The notes under the pieces: model-generated | The model's input: only the letters and a program-made list of their open reading frames with translations | Database searches by the model: none | What the model was told of the DNA's origin: nothing | DNA from: Komagataeibacter saccharivorans | Lineage (GTDB): Bacteria; Pseudomonadota; Alphaproteobacteria; Acetobacterales; Acetobacteraceae | NCBI RefSeq assembly: GCF_003207825.1 | Contig: NZ_NKTY01000005.1 | Location: 104,297-168,296, forward strand | Reading direction: 5' to 3' | DNA: 64,000 nt | Program-made: the position numbers and the translations under genes | Shown here: positions 8,690-17,029 of the stretch, piece after piece | Layout: each line of letters begins with the position of its first letter | Position numbering within the stretch: position 1 is the stretch's first letter

Positions 8690-9745
8690 ATGAACAGCAG
8701 CCTTTCACCTTCCCTTACCGCCAATATCGGCGAAAGCGCCACGCCGCAGCATCTCCATATGCTGGCGGAGGCATGCAACGTGCTGCGCACGGAATCCGCT
8801 GGCCTGCACGCCATGATCAGCGCACTGGAAGCCCCGTCCACGCCCGATCAGGAGGGACTTGGCGCCGCCTTCATCGAGGTTGTCGAGCGCATCCTGTCGG
8901 GCAATATGCGCGTGGTCGTGACCGGCATTGGCAAGTCGGGGCATATCGGGCGCAAGATACAGGCGACGCTGGCTTCCACCGGCACGCCCGCGATTTTCGT
9001 GCATCCGGCAGAAGCCTCGCACGGGGATCTGGGCATGCTGCAGAAGGGTGATGCGGTCCTTGCCATTTCCAATTCGGGTGAAACGGCGGAAATGGCGGAC
9101 ATCATTTCCCACACCCGCCGGTTCGGCCTGCTGCTGATCGCCATGACATCGCGCGCGCATTCCACGCTGGCCCGCACGGCGGATATCGGGCTGCTGCTTC
9201 CCTACGCGCCCGAAGCCTGCCCCATCGGCCTGGCCCCCACCACCAGTTCCACCATGCAGCTTGCGCTGGGCGATGCGCTGGCCATCGTGCTGCTGCAGCG
9301 CCGGGGGTTCAGCGCCAATGATTTCGGCATTTTCCATCCCGGTGGCCGGCTGGGGACGCAGTTGCGCCGTGTGCAGGAACTGATGCACGGCGGCGACCGC
9401 ATGCCGCTGGGCCATCCCACCATGCCGCTGCGGCAGGTCATCATGGAAATGACCCGCAAGACCTTCGGCTGCATGGGCGTTGTGGATGAGGGCAACCGGC
9501 TGATCGGCCTGATTACCGACCGCGACCTGCGCCTTGCGCTGGAACAGGATCTGGACCACACCTGCGCCGCCGACATCATGAACGCCCATCCCCAGACCAT
9601 CGGCCCCGATGTGCTGGCGGCGGAGGCCCTGCGCATCATGAACGACCGCCCGCGCCCGATCTCCAGCATCTTCGCGCTGGATGAAGGCGGGCACCCGGTT
9701 GGCATCGTGCATCTACATGACCTGCTGCGTGCCGGCGTTGCATGA
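8690..9745 (+). CDS. kdsD: Arabinose-5-phosphate isomerase, KpsF/GutQ family
   Basis: This enzyme interconverts ribulose 5-phosphate and arabinose 5-phosphate, the first step to KDO of the LPS inner core. The 351-residue protein has an N-terminal SIS sugar-isomerase domain (VTGIGKSGHIGRK and AISNSGETAEM, roughly residues 45-190) and two C-terminal CBS domains (about 225-350). Length and domain order match KdsD. It precedes lptC with a 4-base overlap, joining KDO synthesis to LPS export. An AGG sits at 8681-8683 ahead of the ATG. Confidence 0.95.
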   Translation: MNSSLSPSLTANIGESATPQHLHMLAEACNVLRTESAGLHAMISALEAPSTPDQEGLGAAFIEVVERILSGNMRVVVTGIGKSGHIGRKIQATLASTGTPAIFVHPAEASHGDLGMLQKGDAVLAISNSGETAEMADIISHTRRFGLLLIAMTSRAHSTLARTADIGLLLPYAPEACPIGLAPTTSSTMQLALGDALAIVLLQRRGFSANDFGIFHPGGRLGTQLRRVQELMHGGDRMPLGHPTMPLRQVIMEMTRKTFGCMGVVDEGNRLIGLITDRDLRLALEQDLDHTCAADIMNAHPQTIGPDVLAAEALRIMNDRPRPISSIFALDEGGHPVGIVHLHDLLRAGVA

Positions 9746-10479
9746 CCGAGCCGACCGACGACAGGGATACCGGCACCGATCCCGGCGGCATCCAACGCGA
9801 GGATTACGCCCGCAGCGCCGCCGACATCGAACGCCAGCGCAGCATATTCGACCAGTCCACCCGCACGCGCCTGCTGCCCAATGCGGAATCCCTTGCGCGC
9901 CGCCAGACGATCCTGCGTTCGGCCAAATGGGTTCTGCCGCTGCTTGCCCTTGTCCTGCTTGGCTCCATCGCTGCGTGGCCTGCGGTTGAACGCGCGGTGA
10001 TCATGCATACCGGCACCATGGCGCAGATGAGCCGGGTGCGCGTGAAAAGCGGCAGCATGCTCAACCCGACCTATCGCGGTCTGGACGATCACGACCACCC
10101 CTACATGGTCACCGCCGATGAAGCCCGCCAGATATCGAACGAGCGGATCGACCTTACGAATGCAGCCGCCGACATATTGCTGGATGACCGGAACTGGCTG
10201 TATGTCACCGCGCGCGATGGCGTGTATATCCAGCACAGCCAGTTGCTGAACCTTACGCACGACGTCACCCTCTATCGCAATGACGGGACCATCATGCTTA
10301 CCCCCAGCGCGGATATCGACATGCGCCACAACATCATCGTATCCGATAGCTGGATTCATGGTGAAGGCCCGATCGGGACCATCGACGCAGGCGGCAGCAT
10401 GCTGGACACGCGGGGCGGCATCATGCTGTTTCGTGGCCCCGGTCGCATGATCCTCAACGCAGCGGAAAGATCGAACTGA
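9742..10479 (+). CDS. lptC: LPS export system protein LptC
   Basis: LptC is a bitopic inner-membrane protein that receives LPS from LptBFG and passes it to LptA. The 245-residue product has a cytoplasmic N-terminus of about 65 residues, one membrane helix (WVLPLLALVLLGSIAAW, about 68-85) and a periplasmic beta-rich domain with alternating hydrophobic strands, as in the LptC jellyroll. It overlaps kdsD by ATGA, and its TGA stop shares one base with the ATG of lptA. Function is inferred as much from gene order as from sequence, since LptC is poorly conserved. Confidence 0.9.
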   Translation: MTEPTDDRDTGTDPGGIQREDYARSAADIERQRSIFDQSTRTRLLPNAESLARRQTILRSAKWVLPLLALVLLGSIAAWPAVERAVIMHTGTMAQMSRVRVKSGSMLNPTYRGLDDHDHPYMVTADEARQISNERIDLTNAAADILLDDRNWLYVTARDGVYIQHSQLLNLTHDVTLYRNDGTIMLTPSADIDMRHNIIVSDSWIHGEGPIGTIDAGGSMLDTRGGIMLFRGPGRMILNAAERSN

Positions 10480-11792
10480 TGGCGCGCGTATCCTCCCACC
10501 TGTCGTTTGGCGGGGTTCTGCTCGGGCTGGTCGTGGCAGGCCCCGCCATGGCGCAGGGGCTGGACATGTCCCATGGGCAGCAGGTCAACGTCACCGCGCT
10601 GGGTGGCTTCGACTGGGACCAGAACGCGCAGACCGTCACCGCCTATGATCAGGCGCAGGCCATCCGTGGGGATGTGACCGTGCGGGCGGACCGGCTGATC
10701 GCCTATTACCGCAAGAAAACGCCCACGACCGCCACTGTGGCGACAGGACAGGCCGCCACGCCCCGGCCCGGCCCACCGGGAGCGGACGCCCCCCTATCCG
10801 CCCATCTGGGCATTGCCCCACCGGTCGAAACCCGTCGCCCGCATATTGTCGATGACCCGACCCAGCCCGCGAATACGCAGGCTTCCCCAGCCCCCACGGC
10901 AGCAGGAACGCAACCGGCCGTCCCGGCAGCCGCAACAGCCGGGGGCGCAGGGGATGTGGATACCAGCCTTGCGACCGCGACCGATGTGCTGCCGCAGGAT
11001 CTGCCCACACCCGATGGACCTGCGCCCGCCGGTGCGCCCGGTGGCGACAAAGGTGCTGCAAGCGCAGGCGGCCCACCGTCCGATGGCGGCGATGGCGGCG
11101 GCGCGAGCGAGGTCTATCGCCTGGAAGCCATCGGTCATGTCCATGCCTTCAACACCAATGACCAGGCATGGGGCGACCATGCGGTCTATGACATGGACCA
11201 GGCCGTTCTGGTCATGACGGGCGCGCACCTGAAAATGACATCCCCGCAGGATATCCTGACGGCGCGGGACGTGCTGGAATACCATTCGCGCGAACATATG
11301 TCCGTCGCCCGCGGCAACGCGACCATGACCACGAATGATGGCCGCCAGATGCGCGCCGACGTACTGGTGGGCTATGACAAGCCAAAGGACCAGCGCACCC
11401 ATCCGGGCCGTGATCACACCGGTAGCCAGCCGGGGAATGCAAATGGCGCGCCCGATGCGTCCCAGCCCGCCGGAACAGCCGCCACCGCCAATGACAGACC
11501 GGCCCCCGGCGCGGGCACGATGGACCATATGAACGCTTTCGGTCACATCGTGATCCGGACCCGCACGGAAACCGTGACAGGCGACCGGGGCGTATACGTG
11601 CCCGATACGGGCATTGCCCGGCTGGTGGGTGACGTGCATATCACCCGTGGGGAAAATCAGGTCAGTGGTACGGCGGCCATCGTGAACATGCACACCGATA
11701 TCGCCACCCTGACCGACAGCCCCGGCTCACGCGTCAGTGGCCTGATCATACCCAATCAGGCCGGAAAAGGTGACAAGGGATCAGCAAGATGA
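10479..11792 (+). CDS. lptA: LPS transport periplasmic protein LptA/OstA, enlarged
   Basis: LptA forms the periplasmic bridge for LPS. The 437-residue product starts with a signal peptide (cleavage probably after GPAMAQ, residue 26). OstA-type beta strands occur at about 35-80, 211-302 and 351-430. The core is interrupted by two low-complexity insertions rich in Pro, Ala, Gly, Thr and Asp, at residues 81-210 and 303-350. A typical LptA is around 180-250 residues. The flanking strands (DVTVRADRLIAYY, then EVYRLEAIGHVH) read as continuous LptA once the insert is removed. It overlaps lptB by ATGA. Confidence 0.88.
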   Translation: MARVSSHLSFGGVLLGLVVAGPAMAQGLDMSHGQQVNVTALGGFDWDQNAQTVTAYDQAQAIRGDVTVRADRLIAYYRKKTPTTATVATGQAATPRPGPPGADAPLSAHLGIAPPVETRRPHIVDDPTQPANTQASPAPTAAGTQPAVPAAATAGGAGDVDTSLATATDVLPQDLPTPDGPAPAGAPGGDKGAASAGGPPSDGGDGGGASEVYRLEAIGHVHAFNTNDQAWGDHAVYDMDQAVLVMTGAHLKMTSPQDILTARDVLEYHSREHMSVARGNATMTTNDGRQMRADVLVGYDKPKDQRTHPGRDHTGSQPGNANGAPDASQPAGTAATANDRPAPGAGTMDHMNAFGHIVIRTRTETVTGDRGVYVPDTGIARLVGDVHITRGENQVSGTAAIVNMHTDIATLTDSPGSRVSGLIIPNQAGKGDKGSAR

Positions 11793-12565
11793 ACATGACA
11801 CAGCCATCCGATGGTCCCCAGACCGCCGAACCGCCTGCCCCCTCCGCCGGGCTGATCGCCAGCGGCATCGGCAAAAGCTACAAGAAACGGCAGGTCGTGC
11901 GTGATGTGTCGCTACAGGTCCAGCGTGGGGAGGCCGTGGCCCTGCTTGGCCCGAACGGCGCGGGCAAGACCACCAGCTTCTACATGATCGTGGGGCTGGT
12001 GCGTCCCGACATGGGCACCATCACGCTGGATGGCGCGGACATCACGCAGTTGCCCATGTATCGCCGCGCGCGGATGGGCATTGGCTACCTGCCGCAGGAA
12101 TCGAGCATTTTCCGTGGCCTTAATGTCGAACAGAACATCATGGCCGCCCTTGAGATCGTCGAACCCGACCCCGACCGGCGCCAGACGATGCTTGATGGCC
12201 TGCTGGGGGAGTTCGGCATCACACGGCTGCGTCATTCCCCCTCCCTCGCCCTGTCGGGGGGGGAGCGGCGACGGCTGGAAATCGCCCGCGCGCTGGCCAG
12301 CCAGCCGCATTATATCCTGCTTGACGAACCGCTGGCCGGTATCGACCCCATCGCGGTGGGGGAAATCCGTGATCTGGTGGCCCACCTGAAGGACCGTGGC
12401 ATCGGCGTGCTGATTACCGACCATAACGTGCGTGAGACGCTGGAAGTGATCGACCGGGCCTATATCATGCATAGCGGGCAGGTCCTGACCGAAGGGCGGC
12501 CAGAGGAGATCGTGGCGAACGAAGATGTGCGCCGTGTCTATCTGGGTGAAAAATTCACGCTGTAA
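11789..12565 (+). CDS. lptB: LPS export ABC transporter ATP-binding protein LptB
   Basis: LptB is the cytoplasmic ATPase that powers LPS extraction with LptF and LptG, which are not in this window. The 258-residue protein shows Walker A (GPNGAGKTTS), the ABC signature (LSGGERRRLEIARAL), Walker B (YILLDEPLAGIDP) and the switch histidine (ITDHNVRETL). About 25 residues of variable sequence precede the conserved core. Last gene of the kdsD-lptC-lptA-lptB unit. Confidence 0.97.
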   Translation: MNMTQPSDGPQTAEPPAPSAGLIASGIGKSYKKRQVVRDVSLQVQRGEAVALLGPNGAGKTTSFYMIVGLVRPDMGTITLDGADITQLPMYRRARMGIGYLPQESSIFRGLNVEQNIMAALEIVEPDPDRRQTMLDGLLGEFGITRLRHSPSLALSGGERRRLEIARALASQPHYILLDEPLAGIDPIAVGEIRDLVAHLKDRGIGVLITDHNVRETLEVIDRAYIMHSGQVLTEGRPEEIVANEDVRRVYLGEKFTL

Positions 12566-12592
12566 GCCTGCGGTCCCCACCCTGTATTTCTG

Positions 12593-12612
12593 CGCCCCCG
12601 CGCAAGGGGGCG
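12593..12612 (+). terminator. Hairpin after lptB
   Basis: CGCCCCC/GGGGGCG pairs around a 6-base loop, 28 bases after the lptB stop. No T-run follows on the plus strand, so intrinsic termination here is uncertain; it may instead protect the 3' end. Confidence 0.35.
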
Positions 12613-12842
12613 GGCTGTAAAAAAACTGTAGTCTTTCATGCAGGGAAAGCATGGACAGCAGGCGGGGAACCGTGCCCAAATGTACCCGTTCGGGATCATG
12701 TGCCCGACAGGTACAACGCAACCACCCCTATCATGCACGCCTACGGGAGCAGGATCGTCACCCTGACTGAAACAATAGCTGACTGAACGTATTCCGTCTC
12801 CCGCATGCGACTGCGCTGTGATTTTATAAGGAGTTGCCCCTT

Positions 12843-13469
12843 ATGCACATCAGTGTTGCCGGAAAACAGATCGACCTGTCCGATGCCCTGAAATACCGGG
12901 TAAGCGCCCATCTGGACCGTATTTCGGAAAAGTATTTCGGACAGGCCATGGAAGCACGCGTGACCTTCAGCCGTGCGCGTTCGTTTTTTACCTGTGACAT
13001 CAATCTTCATGCCACGCGCGGCCTGACCCTGCGCGGTGAAGGCGAAGCCGCCGATGCCAATTCCGCCTTCGATGACGCGGCGGAACACATTGCGCGCCGC
13101 CTGCGCCGCTACCACCGCAAGGCCACCAACCACAGTCACCTCAAAACCCGCCAGCAGATGCCGGAAATCGGTCGTGACTATGTCCTGCGCCCCGGCATGA
13201 CCGAAGCAGCCGCCACGGATGAGGAAACCCCCGCCGAGGAGGAAGACGCGTCCCTGCCCGCGACCGGCCCCTACGCCACCATTATTGCCGAACACCCGGC
13301 CGAGATCGTGACGCTGAGCGTCAGCGAAGCCGTCATGCGCTTCGATCTTGCCGACAGCCAGATCCAGCTTTTCCGCAACAGCGCGACCGATACGGTCAAT
13401 GTGCTCTACCGTCGGCCGGACGGGAACATCGGCTGGCTTGATCCTTCGGCCAGCCCGCAGGACGGCTGA
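12843..13469 (+). CDS. hpf: Ribosome hibernation promoting factor, long form
   Basis: Long HPF binds the 30S subunit in stationary phase and drives 100S dimer formation. The 208-residue protein has the N-terminal RaiA/YfiA domain (residues 1-100, MHISVAGKQIDLSDAL) and a separate C-terminal dimerisation domain (about 145-200, ending NVLYRRPDGNIGWLDP). An acidic linker joins them. The ATG at 12843 has a perfect AAGGAG (12828-12833) nine bases upstream; an in-frame TTG at 12834 overlaps the end of that site and is unlikely. It is monocistronic between two hairpins. Confidence 0.95.
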   Translation: MHISVAGKQIDLSDALKYRVSAHLDRISEKYFGQAMEARVTFSRARSFFTCDINLHATRGLTLRGEGEAADANSAFDDAAEHIARRLRRYHRKATNHSHLKTRQQMPEIGRDYVLRPGMTEAAATDEETPAEEEDASLPATGPYATIIAEHPAEIVTLSVSEAVMRFDLADSQIQLFRNSATDTVNVLYRRPDGNIGWLDPSASPQDG

Positions 13470-13532
13470 CCCGCCCTGCCCGCGCCGCGCGCCAGTGCGG
13501 GCGGGCAGCATCGTGACCCTTCCATACAAACC

Positions 13533-13561
13533 GGCCCTGTCCCGACATGCGGGACAGGGCC
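13533..13561. terminator. Bidirectional hairpin between hpf and the DUF1150 gene
   Basis: GGCCCTGTCCC (13533-13543) pairs perfectly with GGGACAGGGCC (13551-13561). It lies between convergent genes. Neither side has a strong T-run, though the minus-strand continuation begins GGTTTGT. Confidence 0.6.
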
Positions 13562-13599
13562 ATAAAAATGTAAGGCTGCTGACGGTTACCGTCAGTCCA

Positions 13600-13863
13600 T
13601 CAGTGCAGCGGGACCGGCATCATCTCGTGCTGGAGGATGGCGTTGACCGCCGTTTCCCGGTCATCCGTCACCGCCATTGGCGTGCCATCAGCGGCATGGA
13701 TGGCAAAGGCATCTTCTCCATCCACCTGAATTGCCCGGATATAGGCAACCGATTCCACGCCCAGTCCACGCAGTTCACCCGTGCTGATCGTGTGGGGATC
13801 GCATACCGGCGTCTCCGCCTCGTTATGCAGCAGGACCCGGCCATTCTGTGTTGTGACTCTCAT
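13600..13863 (-). CDS. DUF1150 family protein
   Basis: The 87-residue protein matches the small DUF1150 family of alphaproteobacteria, which typically lies directly behind an Hsp20 gene, as here. Conserved-looking features are LRGLGVESVAYIR followed by FAIHAADGTPMAV and a C-terminal helix. The ATG at 13863 has AGGAGAG upstream; an earlier ATG at 13959 would overlap the hsp20 3' end and add unconserved residues. It starts 82 bases after the hsp20 stop and is probably co-transcribed. Biochemical function is unknown; context suggests a stress role. Confidence 0.8.
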   Translation of the reverse strand: MRVTTQNGRVLLHNEAETPVCDPHTISTGELRGLGVESVAYIRAIQVDGEDAFAIHAADGTPMAVTDDRETAVNAILQHEMMPVPLH

Positions 13864-13945
13864 CACGTTCTCTCCTGCATCATGAAGGGATGTCACCCTT
13901 CTTCCTCGCATCGCAACATGGGCCGTTCCATTACGGCGCAGGCTG

Positions 13946-14446
13946 TCATTCCTCGTCAATCACCCTCACGACACGTTGTTTGCGCGCGGGCGGCACATCC
14001 ACCACGGGCGGAACACGTTCATGCGACGGCGCCACCGGCGCACGCGAGATCTCGATCTTGCGTATCCGGGCTTCGGGCTGGGGACGGGTCAGTTCGATAT
14101 GCAGCAGGCCATTATCCATCCACGCGCCGCCGACCTCGATTCCTTCGGCCAGTACGAAAGCCTTCTGGAACTGGCGCGCCGCGATGCCACGGTGCAGGAA
14201 GATGCGGCCCTGACCGTCATCACTCTGCCGCCCGCGAATGACAAGCTGGTTGTCTTCCTGTGTTATGTGCAGGTCTTCCATCACGAACCCGGCGACAGCC
14301 AGTGTGATGCGCAGGGTCGTTGGGCTGACCTGTTCTATATTATAGGGCGGATACCCGTCCGACGCATTCTTGGATGCGCGTTCGAGCATCTGCTCCAGAT
14401 GGTCAAACCCCAGAAACATGGGCGACCCGAAAACTCTTCCCGACAA
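13946..14446 (-). CDS. Small heat-shock protein, Hsp20/IbpA family
   Basis: Hsp20 proteins are ATP-independent holdases that trap unfolding proteins. The 166-residue product has the alpha-crystallin domain (about residues 30-130: NIEQVSPTTLRITLAVAGF, QLVIRGRQ, IELTRPQPEARIRKIEI). The C-terminal tail is extended and Pro/Arg-rich. I chose a TTG start at 14446 (SGRVFGSPMFLGFDHLEQ) because AGGAGG (14452-14457) sits five bases upstream and the residues before the first ATG (14419) look family-like; the ATG has no ribosome site. An upstream hairpin may mask the ribosome site. Confidence 0.9.
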   Translation of the reverse strand: MSGRVFGSPMFLGFDHLEQMLERASKNASDGYPPYNIEQVSPTTLRITLAVAGFVMEDLHITQEDNQLVIRGRQSDDGQGRIFLHRGIAARQFQKAFVLAEGIEVGGAWMDNGLLHIELTRPQPEARIRKIEISRAPVAPSHERVPPVVDVPPARKQRVVRVIDEE

Positions 14447-14451
14447 ATCGG

Positions 14452-14475
14452 CCTCCTCTGCTTGAGCGAGACAGG
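14452..14475 (-). promoter_or_regulatory. Possible RNA thermometer masking the hsp20 ribosome binding site
   Basis: In the minus-strand leader, CCT-GT-CTC (14475-14468) can pair with GAG-G-AGG (14458-14452) around a 9-base loop. This would sequester the AGGAGG ribosome site in a short hairpin with a bulge. Such weak, bulged pairing of the Shine-Dalgarno site is how ROSE-type thermometers control Hsp20 genes in other alphaproteobacteria. The stem is short and no full ROSE consensus is claimed. Confidence 0.4.
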
Positions 14476-14524
14476 AAACGGAAAAAACGGACCCGGAACG
14501 GCGCCCGCCTTCCATCCCTTCACG

Positions 14525-14552
14525 ATATGGTAGAATAATAGCCATACGCAAG
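14525..14552 (-). promoter_or_regulatory. Sigma-32-like promoter for hsp20
   Basis: On the minus strand CTTGCG (14552-14547) and CCATAT (14530-14525) are 16 bases apart. They resemble the RpoH boxes CTTG and CCCATnT. Predicted transcription would start near 14518, about 70 bases ahead of the TTG start. Confidence 0.4.
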
Positions 14553-14648
14553 GGTACGCCCCCATAACCGTACATATGCCCCGTTTACGGGCATTTTGGC
14601 TGCATCACCCACTGGCATCCCGTGTGTGGAAACGCTAAATGGCGAACT

Positions 14649-15191
14649 ATGATTGATCATGATGTCATCGCTCAGGCGACCCCCATGCCGATCCTGGTCG
14701 CACCCCAGGCGGTCCTGCGCCAGAAAACCCGCCTTGTCCGGCCCGAGGACATGAGCGAACTGCGCACCACCATTCCCCGCATGTTCTCCGCCATGTACCA
14801 GGCCCCCGGTATCGGGCTTGCGGCCCCGCAGGTGGGGCTGGGCATGCGCTTCGCCATCGTGGACGTGGCGGACAAGGACGAGAAGCGCAACCCGATCGTG
14901 CTGATAAACCCCGAAGTCATTGCCGAAACGGACGGCATGGCCGCACGGGAAGAAGGATGCCTGTCGCTGCCCAACCAGTATGCCGAGGTTGTCCGCCCCG
15001 AAGCCGTGCGCGTGCGTTATCAGGACATGGACGGCAGGCAGCAGGAACTGGAGGCCGACGGCCTGCTGGCGACCTGCCTGCAGCATGAAATCGACCATCT
15101 CGAAGGCATCCTGTTCGTTGATCATCTGTCCACGCTCAAGCGCAACATGATCATGCGTCGGCTGGCCAAGGAACAGCGCCAGAAGAACTGA
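14649..15191 (+). CDS. def: Peptide deformylase
   Basis: Removes the N-formyl group from nascent proteins. The 180-residue product carries all three family motifs: GIGLAAPQVG, EGCLSLP (Cys metal ligand) and QHEIDHLEG (HExxH). The ATG at 14649 gives the usual short N-terminus; an upstream in-frame ATG or a downstream one remains possible because the ribosome site is weak. It is followed by fmt after 88 bases, pairing formyl addition and removal. Confidence 0.97.
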   Translation: MIDHDVIAQATPMPILVAPQAVLRQKTRLVRPEDMSELRTTIPRMFSAMYQAPGIGLAAPQVGLGMRFAIVDVADKDEKRNPIVLINPEVIAETDGMAAREEGCLSLPNQYAEVVRPEAVRVRYQDMDGRQQELEADGLLATCLQHEIDHLEGILFVDHLSTLKRNMIMRRLAKEQRQKN

Positions 15192-15279
15192 TCAGCCCCG
15201 CTGAACGCCCCTGCGGACCACCGCCGGAACCACGGCCTGCCGCCCATGGTTCCGGCCAGCCTGAACGGACCCAAACGAC

Positions 15280-16215
15280 ATGCGACTGGCCTTCATGGGC
15301 ACGCCCGACTTCGCGGTGCCGGCGCTCCGCGCCCTGCATCAGGCCGGACATGAAATCGTAGCCGTATACAGCCAGCCCCCGCGCCCGGCGGGACGGGGGA
15401 AGAAACTGCGCCCCTCACCCGTGCAGTGCGCGGCGGAAGAACTGGGCATTGCGGTACGCACGCCGCTGCGCCTGCGCAATAATACGGACGAACTGGCCCA
15501 TTTCCGTGACCTGCGTCTGGATGCCGCGATTGTCGCCGCATACGGGCTGATCCTGCCGCAGGACATGCTTGACGCACCCCGGCATGGCTGCCTGAACATC
15601 CATGCCAGCCTGCTGCCACGCTGGCGGGGGGCTGCCCCCATTCAGGCCGCGATCCTGGCGGGTGACAGCGAAAGTGGCGTGACCATCATGCAGATGGATG
15701 CCGGACTGGATACCGGGGCCATGCTGCTGCGCGACCGCGTGGCCCTGACCCCGCACACCACCGCAACCAGCCTGCATGACGATCTGGCCGCAATGGGGGG
15801 GCGCCTGATTGTCGAAACCCTGCGCCAGATGCCCCAGGCAGGTACGCCGCAGCCCGATACGGGCGTTACCTATGTGCAGCGCCTGAGCCGGGAAGACGGA
15901 CGCATAGACTGGACCGCCCCCGCGTCCCATATCGACCGTCAGGTCCGCGCCCTGACCCCATGGCCCGGCACCTTCACCACGCTGGACGGTCAGGTATTCA
16001 AGATCGGGGCCACGGCGATCACAACCGATACGACGCAGGCCGTCCCCGGCACGGTCATTGACGATAGCCTGCTTGTTGCCTGTGGTTCGGGCACGACTCT
16101 GCGCATCACCCGCCTGCAGCGCCCCGGACGCGGCATGATGGAAGCCGCGGACTTCCTGCGTGGGCAGGCCATCCGCCGCGGGACGCGCTTTGGCATGGAA
16201 CCGTCCGATGCCTGA
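15280..16215 (+). CDS. fmt: Methionyl-tRNA formyltransferase
   Basis: Transfers the formyl group from 10-formyl-THF to initiator Met-tRNA. The 311-residue protein starts MRLAFMGTPDFAVPAL, has the catalytic segment NIHASLLPRWRGAAPIQ near residue 110 and the ESGVTIMQMDAGLDTG motif. The C-terminal OB-fold tRNA-binding domain occupies the last 100 residues. Length is normal. It overlaps truA by eight bases. Confidence 0.97.
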   Translation: MRLAFMGTPDFAVPALRALHQAGHEIVAVYSQPPRPAGRGKKLRPSPVQCAAEELGIAVRTPLRLRNNTDELAHFRDLRLDAAIVAAYGLILPQDMLDAPRHGCLNIHASLLPRWRGAAPIQAAILAGDSESGVTIMQMDAGLDTGAMLLRDRVALTPHTTATSLHDDLAAMGGRLIVETLRQMPQAGTPQPDTGVTYVQRLSREDGRIDWTAPASHIDRQVRALTPWPGTFTTLDGQVFKIGATAITTDTTQAVPGTVIDDSLLVACGSGTTLRITRLQRPGRGMMEAADFLRGQAIRRGTRFGMEPSDA

Positions 16216-17029
16216 TACGCCTGTTTCCCGCCCGGATGATGCAGCCCCCCCTTCGGTCTGCCGGTGGGCGGTATTGATCGAATATGACGGGCGGGGCTTC
16301 GTGGGATGGCAGCGACAGCCATCGGAAACCCTGCTGTCCATACAGGGATTGCTGGAAGGAGCGGCCAACAGGCTGACCGCAGGCCGTACCGTGCCCAGCA
16401 TTACCGCAGGCCGCACTGATGCAGGCGTGCATGCCAGCGGTCAGGTCGCGCATCTGGATTTCCCCGCCGATGTGACATTATCCAGCGCCACGGTGCGCGA
16501 CGGGCTGAATTTTTACATGAAGCCCCATCCGGTGGTGGTCCTGATGGCCCGCCCCGTGCTGCCACAGTGGAACGCCCGTTTTTCGGCGCGGATGCGCTCC
16601 TACCGCTACCGTATCCTCAACCGCGCGGCCCGACCGGCACTGGATGAAGGACGGGTCTGGCACGTCAAGTCACCGCTGGATGTTGAAGCCATGCAACAGG
16701 CAGCCCGGGTACTGGTGGGCCGCCATGATTTCACATCATTCCGCGCCACCGCCTGCCAGGCCAGAAGCCCCATCCGCACGCTGGATCAGCTTGAGGTCCG
16801 GCGCGAGGGAGAGGCCGTCATAATCGAAACCCATGCGCGCTCCTTCCTGCATCATCAGGTACGGAACATGGCCGGGACACTGAAGTTGGTGGGTGAAGGC
16901 CGGTGGGACGTGGAACGTGTCGAACAGGCCCTCGCCGCCCGTGACCGCCGCGCCGCCGGCCCCACGGCCCCACCCGATGGCCTGTGCCTGACCGGGGTGG
17001 GCTATGAAGACGATCCCTTCATCCGCTAA
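16208..17029 (+). CDS. truA: tRNA pseudouridine(38-40) synthase TruA
   Basis: Isomerises U38-U40 in the tRNA anticodon arm. The catalytic aspartate is Asp71 in ITAGRTDAGVHASGQ. The C-terminal motif RSFLHHQVRNMAGTL also matches the family. I chose the ATG at 16208, within the last codons of fmt; the frame stays open further back into fmt but homologues start near here. The 273-residue length is usual. Last gene of def-fmt-truA. Confidence 0.96.
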   Translation: MPDTPVSRPDDAAPPSVCRWAVLIEYDGRGFVGWQRQPSETLLSIQGLLEGAANRLTAGRTVPSITAGRTDAGVHASGQVAHLDFPADVTLSSATVRDGLNFYMKPHPVVVLMARPVLPQWNARFSARMRSYRYRILNRAARPALDEGRVWHVKSPLDVEAMQQAARVLVGRHDFTSFRATACQARSPIRTLDQLEVRREGEAVIIETHARSFLHHQVRNMAGTLKLVGEGRWDVERVEQALAARDRRAAGPTAPPDGLCLTGVGYEDDPFIR

